Of a stretch of DNA of 64,000 bases, positions 21,401 to 33,422 are shown piece by piece (the first letter of the stretch is position 1; the number at the start of each line of letters is the position of its first letter). This DNA comes from Membranipora membranacea (taxonomy: Eukaryota > Bryozoa > Gymnolaemata > Cheilostomatida > Membraniporidae), in NCBI GenBank assembly GCA_914767715.1, contig OU612070.1, positions 25,346,025 to 25,410,024 on the forward strand, given 5' to 3'. A program made the position numbers and the translations under genes. The notes beneath the pieces are model-generated. The model saw only the letters and a list, made by a program, of their open reading frames with translations, was not told the DNA's origin and searched no databases.

Positions 21401-23955
21401 CCATAGGTGTTAAATAGTAATATCATTGTTAATTGGTAACATGCTCACATACCCTCATTGTAAAACGATTGGGTTAGACTAGGTGGTACTGTCCATTTCA
21501 GATGAAAACAACAATCAACATGTAATAACATTACTATGTTTAGCAGCCAACGGTTCAATGGAAGCCAGCTTTAGCAAAAAATACAAATGACAAAGCTTCA
21601 AGTGCATACCTTCTGTTTGCAATGAGCTGCATCCGGTTGAAGTAAAGAAGTCGATGCCACGTCCGTGAGTGAGTACATATTGAGAGCATATGCGTTTACT
21701 TTAAGTAACCTTGGGTCCAAGGTGATGTTGTAATATGGCTGACTCTTAGTGAAGCCTCTCCTGTATTCATAGAATGTATTCACGTCAACGTACATGGCCT
21801 GGCTAAAATCGAGGACGGACTGCAAAAAGAATTCTTCCAAGGACTGCGGAGAGGCAGAACTGACACCGTCAAGAACCTGTTGAGCATTTAGCATCATACG
21901 GTTGTATGTGAGCATGATGATTTCTCTACGCTTAGTCAATGGTAGCCTCATCAGGTGACCAGCATATGCCTTAATCTTTTGGGTACCACTGAGGTAATGA
22001 ATCGGAGTGTTTCCATGTCTGTCTGAGACAGAGACCTCAGCATTAGACACAAGGTGCTGGTACTCGTCCAACACTTCATCGATTTCGTTGTTGCAATGTC
22101 GGCCTGCCAAATGGAAGACATTTTGCATGTCGTTGTTTGTGTGTTTGAGTAGGGATAGTAGGGAATCCTCATCGCTCTCAAAAAACTCCAAAATCTCAGC
22201 TGCAGTCTCTGCATGGCCTCCATCGATAGCTGCATGTAGCAACGTATTTCCATCGATATCTGTTTGCGTGACATTTAGCTCAAAGTTGTCAAGAAAAAAC
22301 TTGACGACTTCAGATCGGCCAGTTTGGGCAGCATAAAGTAGTGGTGTCTGTTTTGCATCGTTTGTTGCTTCCATGTAAGAAATCCTCTGCTCTGCTGGTA
22401 TAGCACTGAGAAGTGATTTCGCAATTCTTCTGTTTCTGGACATGTGAAGGGGGAAGCTTTTCATTCTATCTTTAGCATTTATCAATCGACTACGCATCGG
22501 CTCATCCAAGGTTAACAGGTATTTAACCACCCCAGTTCTCCCTTGTTTGCTTGCAGTGTGGAGTGCTGTCTCTCGATCAAATCCCCCAGCATAAGAAATA
22601 AACTCATTAGTCTGGTCTTCTCTACATCTTTCTCTGACAAACTCTTCAACAATGCGTGCAACCTCTCTGGTTCGAGCAAAATGTAGCAAAGTGCCATTAA
22701 ATAAGCCTGTGGCAATGAGCTCATTGTATAGCATATTGAATTCTTTTCCAAATTCTACCAACGAGAGATAATATTTGACAAGATCAGGTTTGCCTTTCCA
22801 ACATGCGACATGCAGTGCAGTGAGGTCTGCTCTATTTGATATCCATATAAAATCCTCGCGGTTTTCCTCTGACACAGCATTAACCAATATTTCGGCTACT
22901 TTCCGATTCGCTGAGTAGTGCAAAGCTGTGTTCCCTTTCGGTTCCCGGTATATTTGCTCTTCGCTTAGTTCTTGCTCTATACACTCTTCAAGAAAAAGGA
23001 GTTCTTCTTCAGGAATGTCGAAGGATAGCAGGTAGGTGACTACATCCTCAAATCCATGCCATGCTGCCGTATGCAATGGAGAAAGGTTTTTCTCATCTAA
23101 GTAGCATATGACCTGCTTGCTTAAGTTTTTGCCTGCTGCTTCGATGATCATGCGTGCTATCTCTTGGTTGTCTGCATGATGAAGGGCCGAGTCTTCCATG
23201 CCCTCCTCTTGCTCATCAGCAATCATGCCCACGCCAAACTGTCTAAGTATCAGCTTCTTAGTGTCAATTTGTGCATTGGAGGCTACCACATTGTACCACA
23301 CATTGAACTTCTGAAATCAGCAAATCAAATTAAGTTAGAATTTACTTTCAACAAGTATGAGAGGCTATTCCATGTGTTGCTACTTGATATTTTCAAAAGA
23401 TTTACAACATTCTTACACTATGTGATCATCTATTGATGCCATCATGCAATTAATTTTAAAGACCGGAAGCATCAAAGTTAAATTTACTAAAAATGGAATG
23501 GAAGGAGTCAGATGTGGAAATTACTGTCAACATAGTAGCAACAGGAAATGCAACATAGGATGGCCAAGTATGTGCAGTACAAAAAGTTTGACAACTATGT
23601 TTGGCTATACTGTTCGGATATGATATGGTACAATGTAAACCTTTGAATATATGATTATCAAAAAGCTTAAGTCAATTAGTAGAACCTTATAGAAGATTCA
23701 GAGCATTAGCATGTTTATATAAACACCACTAAGTCGACCTCAATTCATGGTCTCTGAGAAGGCAACTGACAACCTTACCTCATGCAGCGAAAGCATATCC
23801 CACGTTTTGCCAGATTTTAGGATGTCGTTGACATCAGGTAAAGGTTCGTGATCACCATCCTCGTCTTCAGCCTCGGACTCTGAATACACATGGTTGTCAT
23901 CACTCACACTACCATCACTATCATCAAAATCTTCTAAAGACTGTGAAGCACTCAT
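18413..23955 (-). CDS. Ankyrin-repeat caspase (ANK-caspase fusion), eight exons
   Basis: Coding exons: 23955-23779, 23310-21610, 21378-21265, 20408-20296, 20184-19902, 19692-19483, 19322-19093, 18722-18413. All junctions are GT-AG, phases agree, and the total is 1045 residues. Residues 1-59 form an acidic leader (start follows acceptor CTACTCAG). Exon 2 (60-626) holds about ten ankyrin repeats (SPLHTAAWHGFEDVV, TALHVACWKGKPDLV, TPLLYAAQTGRSEVV). After a linker, the caspase domain starts NRGRALIICN near 760. The catalytic His lies in VIQAHGD (about 832), the catalytic Cys in LLSFCRGG (about 873). The small subunit has DCYVFYTTLPDSKSLRDS, whose S-x-R supplies the S1 Arg. The usual QACxG pentapeptide is SFCRG. 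Caspases cut after Asp to drive cell death or inflammatory signalling; ankyrin repeats would recruit partners in the cytosol. No DED or CARD is seen. The residues suggest an active protease. Confidence 0.88.
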
Positions 23956-24706
23956 GACTGAGTAGGGAGTGAGGATTACACAGCAGCTCATACAAGTTCT
24001 CCACTCACTTGTCACACTAAACCTTCTGTAAACAATCCTAAGAGAAACAAATATGCGTGAACACCCTTCGAACGTGCCTACTTGATTGCACTGTAAGAAC
24101 AACCGCAAACTGTATTATCAACCTTGCACGCTAAGCTATGTTGATAAATAAAATCAATATGCCAACAGTTTCATTTCAATTCAGTACTAGTATATTGAAT
24201 AGAGCTATGACTTTTATGAACTACAATGACCCATTAAATACACTTTTATCACCCAGCTTATCAGTGCTTGTTGTTTAATCTATTGGCACAAGGCCAATAT
24301 TATAACTGAACTAGCAATAAACAGTGCAAAATTAGAGTCAAATGAATATTTTAGAACGATAGATATACAACTCTAAGTAATCCATAGAATAGGCGCACCT
24401 GAAATCACAGTTCTGAATATCTAACTTGCACAAGCAAGATCTGGCTCACTATAAAGCAATCAGTGGAGTTTCAAGCCCTTTTCATTAACTGCCCGCCCCA
24501 TATGATGTAGCTTTGCTAAGAAGTATACATCTCATACAGTGCACAGACTAAGCAAACATATGAATATGTAGTCAATATCTCATCGGTCGTAGCTGTCTGC
24601 CCTCTCAATTACAACATCTTTATTTGCATTGGAGTATGAAACGTTAAGTGTACCATGAGGGGAGAGGAAATACTACTGTGTTTATGCTTGTATTAGGTGA
24701 TATGTG
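23956..24706. other. 5' flank of the ankyrin-caspase gene
   Basis: The frame continues open upstream to about 24108, but the acceptor CTACTCAG just before the Met suggests this is intron or leader. No clear TATA box is seen. Confidence 0.4.
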
Positions 24707-25177
24707 TGTCACATACACTGTATGTGACACGCCTAGGTGCATGACTCTACATGAAGTTAGGCGTTGTATTTTGCACTGTCATGGTTGCCATGGTCCTAAT
24801 CTGATTAATTGTTAAACCCATTGGAATTTACTTCCATTTTTTGCACATTTAATTACCATCTAAATGCGGAGGTTGGCCATCAAAATAATGACTATCATCC
24901 CACCCGTTCCTATTTTTACGACCTATTTATACAGGTCAGTAAAAAGAACAGTGGTTTTTGCTCTGAAGATTCAGTTACAATTGCGAGTTACGATCGGGAG
25001 TTACTTGTGATAGTTACAACTTGGCGTTGCAATTTATCAGTTGCCTGGGGTATTTGCCCAAGGGTGTAGTTCAGTAATAAACTCATCAAACTGCCGAAAA
25101 ACTGCATTCAGTATTATAAAGTAATCTCATATGAACTCTGCCAGCAGTGAACTGTCGTGATCTTTCTCGATCCGACA
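24707..25177 (+). repeat. 5' LTR, 471 bp
   Basis: Begins with an inverted repeat, TGTCACATACA..TGTATGTGACA. I count about 14 substitutions and one 1-bp indel relative to the 3' LTR, roughly 3% divergence, so the insertion is not very recent. Confidence 0.88.
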
Positions 25178-25178
25178 A

Positions 25179-25197
25179 TTGGTGCCCAGCCGAGTGA
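25179..25197 (+). promoter_or_regulatory. Primer binding site
   Basis: TTGGTGCCCAGCCGAGTGA begins one base after the LTR end ACA. TGG at the start and a tRNA-like complement are typical of LTR elements. Confidence 0.7.
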
Positions 25198-26188
25198 GGA
25201 GAGAACTTCACACCTTCAGATGATGAGACTGATAGCGTTGAATATACAAGAAAGAGGATGGAGATTGTGGACTGGGAGGAAAATGTCTTTGGAGTAGATG
25301 ATCTAATACAAGCAATATAATGGAACCATATGTGTCTACATCGTCTACATTACTATAAGGAGAAATGGAGACAGACTTTCTAGATGATGTAGAGACAAAA
25401 CATATGGAAGCTGATATACTAGTGATGACATTTGATCTTCTGCTCATGATTCACCAACTGACAAGGTACCTCTGCAATTTCCTGATTTTATTCAACCAGT
25501 TCTATTCAGTCTCAGTCTACAACAGCAGACAAACTAATCTGGTGGTGTGAACACTGTAACTCAAAAAAAATAGAAAAACTTCAATAAAAACATTAGGCAG
25601 CCGTAACCTAAGATCCGCTAAGAGTAAAAGATTATGGAATGCAGCTGACTACAACCGACTGGCAACTGATCTTCATATAGCAGCAGTATTAGTGCAAGGA
25701 TCAGCACAAAGTAATATGGTCACTGTATTAGTTAGGATGTAATGAATTATGTGATGTTATTACCATCGACACAACCTTGATCATGCAATTTATATATTTA
25801 CAGTTTGAATTTCCTGCGATGCCGATTTTTAATGATAGTTGTCCAGGAAAGCAGCATTATAATATTTCATGAATTTTATACCTTTGTCTGTACAGTAACC
25901 TAAGCAAAGCTTAGGTTCTTAGATCTAGAGTTGAGAGGAAAGTGGGATATATTTTTTTTGTTAATGGACCTGAAGCAGTTGTTAAGGTTCTACAGCCTTG
26001 GAAGGGAATGTCATGATTTTGTTATGACCGTCTTTCATGCATGACATTTTTGATTTTTTTTTTGTATTTCAGGAGATTTTGAGGTTTTAAATTTTATATT
26101 GCAATGATTATCCTTGTGTGACATAAGCTATAATGTTTTTTGAACCAGTTAAAGCGATCGAGGACGATCGCAACCAGGGGGGTGCATG
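25198..26188 (+). other. Internal region of the non-autonomous LTR element
   Basis: No gag or pol motif on either strand. A 61-codon frame (25365-25550) starts METDFLDDVETKHME but matches nothing known. It ends with the purine tract before the 3' LTR. Confidence 0.6.
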
Positions 26189-26660
26189 TGTCACATACAC
26201 TGTATGTGACACCCCTAGGTGCATGACTCTACATGAAGTTAGGCGTTGTATATTGCACTGTCATGGTTGCCATGGTCCTAATCTGATTAATTGTTAAACT
26301 CTTTTGAATTTACTTCCATTTTTTGCACATTTAATTACCATCTAAATGCAGAGGTTGGCCATCAAAATAATGACGTATCATCCCACCTGTTTCTATTTTT
26401 ACGACCTATTTATACAGGTCAGTAAAAAGAATAGTGGGTTTTGCTCTGAAGAATCAGTTACAATTGCGAGTTACGATCGGGAGTTACTTGTGATAGTTAC
26501 GACTTGGCGTTGCAATTTATCAGTTGCCTGGGGTATTTGCCCCAGGGTGTAGTTCAGTAATAAAATCATCAAACTGCCGAAAAACTGCATTCAGTATTAT
26601 AAAGTAATCTCATATGAACTCTGCCAGCAGTGAACTGTCGTGATCTTTCTCGATCCGACA
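26189..26660 (+). repeat. 3' LTR, 472 bp
   Basis: Near-identical partner of 24707-25177, ending CGATCCGACA. Confidence 0.88.
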
Positions 26661-27580
26661 TGTGTTTCACTGAAATGCGCGGCTCATAAACCTGCCATGA
26701 AACACATTTATAACAATTTGTCAAGTGTTTCAAACTGATCTACCTGACAATGATATTAAAGCTGCAAAATTGTACTATGTTCAGTTCAGAGCATCTCGCA
26801 ATGTTTAGTAGATATTGTATAGCCTGTACAAAAGACTTGATGGGCTTTCACAACATGTTGCCTGCATCGAAAACGAGCATGACCACATTTATGGGCACAC
26901 ATGTCCCAAGTTTTGAATGTGATGGCATTTTCGTGCTATATTTGACGTGCAATCCACTTCACCACGAGCCTACATATATTTTATGCTTTATGTTGTGAGT
27001 ATTAAGTAGTATGGGGGTAACCTCTTGAACCTGTCTGGAATGTGGTTGATAAGGACATGCTTCTACCATCGAAATAGGAAATGATTGAGCATATGGTGAT
27101 GCAGATCTTAATTGGAACTAATCCAATATAGCCCAGCTGGTATGATTTCAAAACTGATCTTTATTTTGTTAAGATAGATTAACAAGCTGAACAACGTCAG
27201 TATTGGAAGCAATCTCTTAGTTATTGATAATTTCGATGCTGGTCTCCATATCATATTAAAAAATTCAACTCTTCATATCATCATCCTATATGTCTTGCAG
27301 CATTCAGTACTTCATTTGTTCAATATCAGTCTGAAATAAAATAGAAAGAAAGTCCACATTTCAACGATATAAAATAAGACCATTGTCATCCGATTGCTTG
27401 TGCAAAATCTCTCATAAAAAATGAATTTGATTTAAATCTTAGCCTTATTGAGGGTCTACAACCCCTCTGTATGGTTTCTGAGTTTTCATGCCCATTTCAT
27501 TTGTCTGCGTTGAACGAAATACAGCCTATATCCTTTAGATACATATTTTGTTACAGCTATTATTGCACTCACCATAAGTT
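26661..27580. other. No supported gene; 3' flank of the peptide gene
   Basis: May hold 3' exons or untranslated sequence of the minus-strand peptide precursor. A strong donor GTGAGTGC follows 27572 on the minus strand. I found no further amidation-cleavage motifs here. Confidence 0.35.
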
Positions 27581-27842
27581 TTACCTTCTTTTCCCCCATG
27601 GGTTGGGACGAATTTCTCTCCCATCAGCTTTGGGAAGTGTGCCTTCAAAATATAAAGAGAGGGGATATTTAGCGAATGCACATCAATAACAATCATAGTG
27701 GAAGTAAAAATATTTCATATCCAAGACATAGTATTTGGAACAACGTTACAAATAGTTGACTGTCGAAATAGCAACAGCAAGTTATTATAGAAGACTCACC
27801 TAAGGCAGTTATGATCAGGGCAATGAAGAAAACGACCTTCAT
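27581..27842 (-). CDS. Candidate neuropeptide precursor ending in NPW-amide
   Basis: Two coding exons, 27842-27800 (donor GTGAGTCT) and 27642-27581 (acceptor TTTTGAAG), join in phase 1 and give 34 residues. The first exon encodes a signal peptide MKVVFFIALIITALG. The second encodes TLPKADGREIRPNPWGKRR and a stop. Gly-Lys-Arg-Arg is a canonical prohormone cleavage site with a glycine amide donor, so the product would end in RPNPW-amide. An upstream leader exon (donor at 28338) and a TATA box complete a plausible gene. If the weak donor AAGAAG|GTAAAA is used instead, more exons would follow. Neuropeptides act outside the cell on receptors or channels. NPW-amide peptides are, as I recall, known from ctenophores. 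The small size makes chance coincidence possible. Confidence 0.5.
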
Positions 27843-28338
27843 TTCTAAAATAAACCAGCAAAGGAAATTAATTTTGTCAATACTAGATGCTCTTTAGTAT
27901 TGAACATGAACTTGTAGACTTGGTACTTTAATTGTCAATAGTTTTGAGATTTTACCTTCAATGACTTCAGTTAGTACATCTTGTTGATATGTTATGATTA
28001 TAATTATGATTAGCTGATGCCGGAATCTCAAAGTTATTCATACAATTACCTACATTGTTGAATTTATTTTTGCAGTAACGCATCAAGGATATTCCTTGTT
28101 GAGCAAAACTTTCTTGAGCATCCATTTTACATGATGTTCAGGAGATAGACAGTAACAGTAAAACCACTTTTAAGGTAGGTAACCAAAGATGTAAGTCCTA
28201 GCTTTATATAGCTGTGATATTTTCTATAATCTCCTAAGTTTCTATGATCTCCCACTTATATATAATATTTCAATTTTCTTTGATCTCCTAACTTTCTAGG
28301 ATACACTCTGTTAAATTCATTGTAATGCTTGTACTCAC

Positions 28339-28374
28339 CTTCTATGTTGTTTTTGATGATCAGAGATGAAATTA
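28339..28374 (-). other. Probable 5' untranslated leader exon of the peptide gene
   Basis: Ends at a strong donor AGAAG|GTGAGTAC and begins about 25-30 bases downstream of the TATA box. The transcription start is estimated, not seen. Confidence 0.4.
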
Positions 28375-28397
28375 TGACTTCGATCGTAAAAAGCAAA

Positions 28398-28410
28398 GCT
28401 TATATATGCT
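28398..28410 (-). promoter_or_regulatory. TATA box
   Basis: The minus strand reads AGCATATATAAGC, a good TATA match correctly placed upstream of the leader exon. Confidence 0.5.
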
Positions 28411-28528
28411 TAGTTGAAGCCCCTTCCCCCTACAGTGTTCGTGTTCGTATATCCTGTTCGTTACAAATATTAAAATAAAAGTTATATTTTTAATTTTTCT
28501 CTCATGGATGAGATTTTAGGGTCGGATA

Positions 28529-28572
28529 ATATCCTGTTCGTACATCCTGTTCATATATCCTGTTCGTATAAG
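28529..28572. repeat. Three copies of ATCCTGTTCGTAT
   Basis: Imperfect 14-bp units (ATCCTGTTCGTAC, ATCCTGTTCATAT, ATCCTGTTCGTAT). A further copy lies at about 28449, between this array and the TATA box. Confidence 0.7.
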
Positions 28573-30454
28573 TATTAGTGCCACCTGCCATGCGCTGATG
28601 CAAAGCAATCAAATCTCCTAATGCCATCTTGATTTCAGCAAAAAGACCAAAACAGAACACGACCTCTACAGGATATCGTCATTGTGCAGCTATTCTAGTA
28701 CCCATAGTCACACATAGGAGCCCTTACATCCTCAACCACTCCTTTAAAGAACAACTGAGTTGATAAAAGTCACAAGAATAGATATTTTTATGACATTTCA
28801 TGTAATTATTTTCAATTGGTTTTAATAGCCCTGGAGTTTAATTTGATTAAATAATAGAATATCATAAAAAACGACTGCTTTTTCCATGACACTTCGTCCC
28901 TGACACCAAATTTCATTGCATTTGATAGAGTTCACACATATTTTGACACAATTTCATTTTATTTTGTTTGTAATAGGAATTACTATTTTTGGATTCACTT
29001 TTCTTGCGAAATATGAGGCAAGATTTTGGTTAACCAGATAAGGTTAGCAAATGCAGTTTTACAGCGGTGATCAAAGGAAGTCACTATGAAAAATATAACA
29101 TAACATACATATAATACATGCAATATAATCATTCATAGTCATAAAGAATATTCTCATGAAATATACCAATAACTATATTGTATTATTTTTTGTTAACATA
29201 ACAGTTTTGACACATATAAAGCATTCAATTCAAATCAACACCAGACAAGTTTTACATCCTCTGTCGTGTGCTTTTTCCTGATAGCGAGTTGGAGTGTGAC
29301 AGAGTCATGTTACAATCCTTATAACATTTGGGCTAACATGTTCCAGATTGTCTCCCATTTTACAAGCAATTGAGAATATTTATCTCTACAGTAACAAACC
29401 TTCCTGCAGGTCTTCCTGCGCCCTTGTTGCCCCCCCCCCCCCCCGAGCCCCTGTTGCACCCTCATTGCAACATAATAGTACCAACACAACCCTTGCCCCA
29501 CCCCTTTACAAGTCATAGGTACAGCCCTGCTGCAGATCATCATCATAGAAATACATCTTGTTATGCAAGGTTTGTCCTGCTTACTTGAGTCTCGTTCCAT
29601 TACTGCATATAGATGAAGCAGGGGTCCAGTATTTGTGGTGATTGATTTAAGGTAAGGCCACACATTCTCATGCAAATTTCTACTTATTCTTGCAAATGTA
29701 ATTTCGTACTAATGTCAACCTGCCACACATGATTCTCATCTCCGAAAATTGTATGAGCGCAATCCTCCTGCGCCAATACGAACCATAGGCCTAACAGTGA
29801 TATGAAATAAAAAGATTTATACCAAGGAGCAGCTGTTACTCGTTGTTTTTACCAACTGCCCAGTGATTCAGCTTCTATGTATGCCTCAACCATCTCATAA
29901 TTTACTGTATCCCTTCCCTCTTACTCCTGGTGCAAAATTGAATGAGAAACTCTACATATTGATCATCCACTCCATCTTTCTACCAAAGTTGTGTTTGCAT
30001 AGATATGACCTTATCTTTTTAGGGTTTCTCAATCTACATAATCACAGAAGTCTAAACCCTAAATTTTACGACGTTATGCCATGACGTAACGTCATAAGGC
30101 GACACTGAATTTCAGCAACATGTCGAAACCCATTGTCACTATTGTCCATATAAAAAGGCATTGCAAGTTATTGGAGCAAAAAATACAGTTAATACATAAA
30201 GACTACCCTCATATCATGCAGCCATAACAACAATAATGTTCAATGTTTGATTTGACTTGAAAAAAAACGGCTTTCAAATTCACACACTGATAGCTAAACC
30301 ATAAGTGGTGACAATGCTATAAAAAAGTGAGCTGTGTCAATTGTTGTCCAAGGTGGACAAATATGATTACCCTGGTGCCCTCACTACTAAGAGCATATAA
30401 GGTAATTTTGTGAACCCGAGTTATCTCCACATCTCGAAAAGGCCAAAATTCATA
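28573..30454. other. No supported gene
   Basis: AT-rich. A C-run near 29430-29444 creates the GGGGG-rich chance frame 29319-29675. No gene is recognised. Confidence 0.5.
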
Positions 30455-31905
30455 TAAATTATAAAGCGAAAAACTTCTTTTGTGGCTGGCATAAAAACTT
30501 ATCAAGCTACAGACCTCAAATTTTCAGGACACACTCACAAACTGTGTATTTCTTTGCCCCCCATGAAAGTGGAATAATTGCATACATAAGCCGGCAGCAG
30601 GGCAGCAATTTATATCATTTTTTAACCGTTTTCCGTGAAGCTTTCGATATGTTAGTAGATATTTTCCTTGTTTACTAAAGAAAATAACCACTATGTTCCT
30701 CAGAAGATGAGCAATCCAATGATATAAAAACTTGTGGTGTCAGACCATTTGAAGCCATGCTGCTGCTCAAAAGAAAATGTGCTTCTACATTATTTTATTG
30801 ATTTGCGATGATTTAGCTGTGCACAAATATGCTGATTGTGTGTGTATTCATGTAATGTAATTATTGTAATACAGAATTCATGCTCCACTAAATTTAAGGC
30901 AGACACTCTTATTTTGATACAACATGTCTGTGTGGCTCAGTGGATAATTCTCTATTTCGTCAACGCAGAGCTCTGGGTTCGAGTTGGTGCCAAATTTTTT
31001 ATACTCTCAATATGGCTATAAATCATAATGATTGTAAAGAGGAATCCTTTTTTGTTGCAAACAAAATAAGTTGTCGAGCTACAGACCTCAGATTTTCAGA
31101 TCATACTCAAAAAATGCCCGCCATGAAAATGGAGTAGTTGCATACATATGCCGGCAGCAGGGCAGCAATTTTATCATTTTCAAACTGTTTTCACTAAAGC
31201 TCTCGAAATGTTGGAAGATATTTTCCTTTTTTACTAAAAAATTAACACTATGTTCCTCGGGAGATGAGGAATCCAATGATATAAAAATTTGTGCTGTCAG
31301 ACCTTTAAAAGTTATGCTGCTGCTCAAAAGATAATTTGGCTACACATTGTTTTACTGATTTGTGATGCTTTAGAAAAAGCTTCTTTTGTAGCTGACATAA
31401 GGAAATATTGAGCTACAGACCTCAGATTTTCAGGACACACTCACAAACTGTGTATTTCTTTGCCCCCCCCATGAAAGTGGAATAATTTCATACATAAGCC
31501 GGCAGCAGGGCAGCAATTAATATAATTTTTTAACTGTTTTCCATAAAGCTTTCGATATGTTGGTAGATATTTTCCTTGTTCACTAAAGAAAATAACCACT
31601 GTGTTCTGGCAGCAGGGCAGCAATTTATATCATTTTTTAACTGCTTTCCATAAAGCTTTTGATATGTTAATAGATATTTTCCTTGTTTACTAAAGAAAGT
31701 AACCACTGTGTTCCTCAGAAGATGAGCAATCCAATGATATAAAAATTTGTGGTGTCAGACCATTCGAAGCCATGCTGCTGCTAAAAAGAAAATGTGCCTA
31801 CACATTATTTTACTGATTTGTGATGCTTTAGAGAAAGCTTCTTTTGTAGCTGGCATAATAAGCAATTATTGAGCTACAGACCTCAGATTTTCAGGACATA
31901 CACTG
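30455..31905 (+). repeat. Degenerate tandem array, unit about 335 bp
   Basis: Units share GAGCTACAGACCTCAGATTT, GGCAGCAGGGCAGCAATTTA and TTCCTCAGAAGATGAG blocks. Anchors occur at about 30505, 31077, 31411 and 31872. The first spacing is enlarged by a SINE. The third unit contains an internal duplication of its middle part (31498 and 31607). Confidence 0.8.
30818..31040 (+). mobile_element. tRNA-derived SINE inside the tandem array
   Basis: It interrupts one array unit. A perfect box A, TGGCTCAGTGG (30933-30943), and a box B, GGTTCGAGTTG (30976-30986), are 32 bases apart as in Pol III genes. Flanking fold and sequence are too diverged for a functional tRNA. The borders are set by loss of array similarity and are approximate. 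Confidence 0.6.
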
Positions 31906-33422
31906 AGTTTCATGCCCCATATATCATTACCCAACCAGCAACATTATTGTTTAATTAACCCTGCCTGCCAAATAAACTACATTCATTATTGCTATTGTAT
32001 TGTTATAGTATAATCCTTTACAGTTCTAGCCCAGTTCTAGTCAATATTATATAATTGGATTGACATTGTATTCAATGAGTTTGTATTTAGATGACCAGGC
32101 AAGTTAGCTGCTACAATGAAAGCATTCCATTCGAATTTTCCTCCTCACAATTTTTGTAAGCACAGAAAACTCTTAGTATTGAGTATGATGAGCCGACAAA
32201 ATACCTATGTTCAACTCTTCTGTGTTGTACTGTAGGCCTACCCTAAGCATATCTTGTGCAATCTGAGAATGTAGGCGGCAACTGCCTAAATAGAATACAT
32301 CAGCTAAATTATGCTAGCAGAATTATCACAAAACTTTGCTACTAATAAAAAAGTACAACATCGCTCACCAGTTGAGCGAGGATCTACTTTGTATTAATCG
32401 CCCTACATGCCTAAGTGGAGAAAAGTGATATGCGAATGAGGCCATATTCTCCACAGAACTACCGAAAATATGCTGACTGATGCTAGAAAACATACTTGGT
32501 GTCAAAGCATGCAGTATTAATACTGATTATTGGCATAGTCTTAATCTACGCTCCTTGGGATTTTTGAGATTGAATGGCTCTGAGCAAGGATTTAGCTCTG
32601 AATGCTATGGTATGTGGGTAGAGAGAGGCAAAGGTAAATCTATTATAAACCTGGTATACATTCATTACCTGTCTACAAAGGAGCTCTTGATGTTAAACTT
32701 TATCATTCCCAGCCATCTCAGTTATATGGTGTACAGGAAGCAATTGTGGCATTTTTCTCTCTCACTCTTGGATGGTAGTTCCCTAGCAGGTGTTGGCACT
32801 AGTACAGATAGTATTTAAATGTTAGGCTAGTGACAAGACAACAACGTTTACAGTAATACATTTGAAGCTGTCAGCTTGTGTGCCACAAGCAGGGAGGTTA
32901 GCCTTCAACAGGCATAATGATTTAATTACCTCAATATTCCTTGTCAAAATTTTTAATTATCGAATTAATTGTCGCTGGTAGTTAATCCTACACACACATT
33001 CCATTGCACTTGTAACAAGTCATCATGACACACTTGTGGAATTAGAGAGACAGGATGTCATCGTAAGCTGTCCTAACTTCCTGTCTTTTGCTGCTGATAA
33101 TGAATGCGATGAGTTTTTAATTTTGCGAATGTACATGTTTACAATGATGGTTGTTTTGGTGAAAGTACAATCATGATCATTCTTTGACAGAAGAGTGAGG
33201 GGGCGGGAAGTTTTAACCTTTTATGAAAAGTACTAGATGGTTGACCAAATTCCATTTGTATATTTTCATCGAATTATTTCACCAAACTCTGCTTCCAAGC
33301 TCATCATAGTACAGAGTAACTATGCCAAAAATGAGATTCTTTGCAAAAAAATCTCTTGCGCCCTTATTATCCGGTATTTGCAACCATGTTTCATTGATTT
33401 TCCTCTGCTACTTGGTCAACTA
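31906..33422. other. No supported gene
   Basis: Contains the left arm (about 32530-32640) of a dispersed inverted repeat. The 112-codon frame 32480-32818 runs through that repeat arm, so it is not treated as a gene. Confidence 0.45.
32530..32640 (+). repeat. Inverted repeat, left arm
   Basis: TTAATCTACGCTCCTTGGGA and a block GTGGGTAGAGAGA..AAGGTAAATC recur inverted at 34461-34600, about 1.9 kb apart. Confidence 0.75.

Larger units (their letters stand above)
24707..26660 (+). mobile_element. Non-autonomous LTR retrotransposon (TRIM/LARD type)
   Basis: Two long direct repeats (24707-25177 and 26189-26660) with TG...CA ends enclose about 1 kb without gag or pol. A primer site follows the left LTR, a purine tract AGGGGGG precedes the right LTR, and TGTG flanks both ends as a 4-bp target duplication. 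Structure fits a Gypsy-type element that lost its coding region or never had one and relies on an autonomous relative. Confidence 0.88.

Noticed and set aside
22007..22336. Plus-strand frame opposite the ankyrin exon
   Set aside because: Shadow of a strongly supported coding exon.
29319..29675. Gly-rich 118-codon frame
   Set aside because: Created by a C/G homopolymer run; composition is not protein-like.
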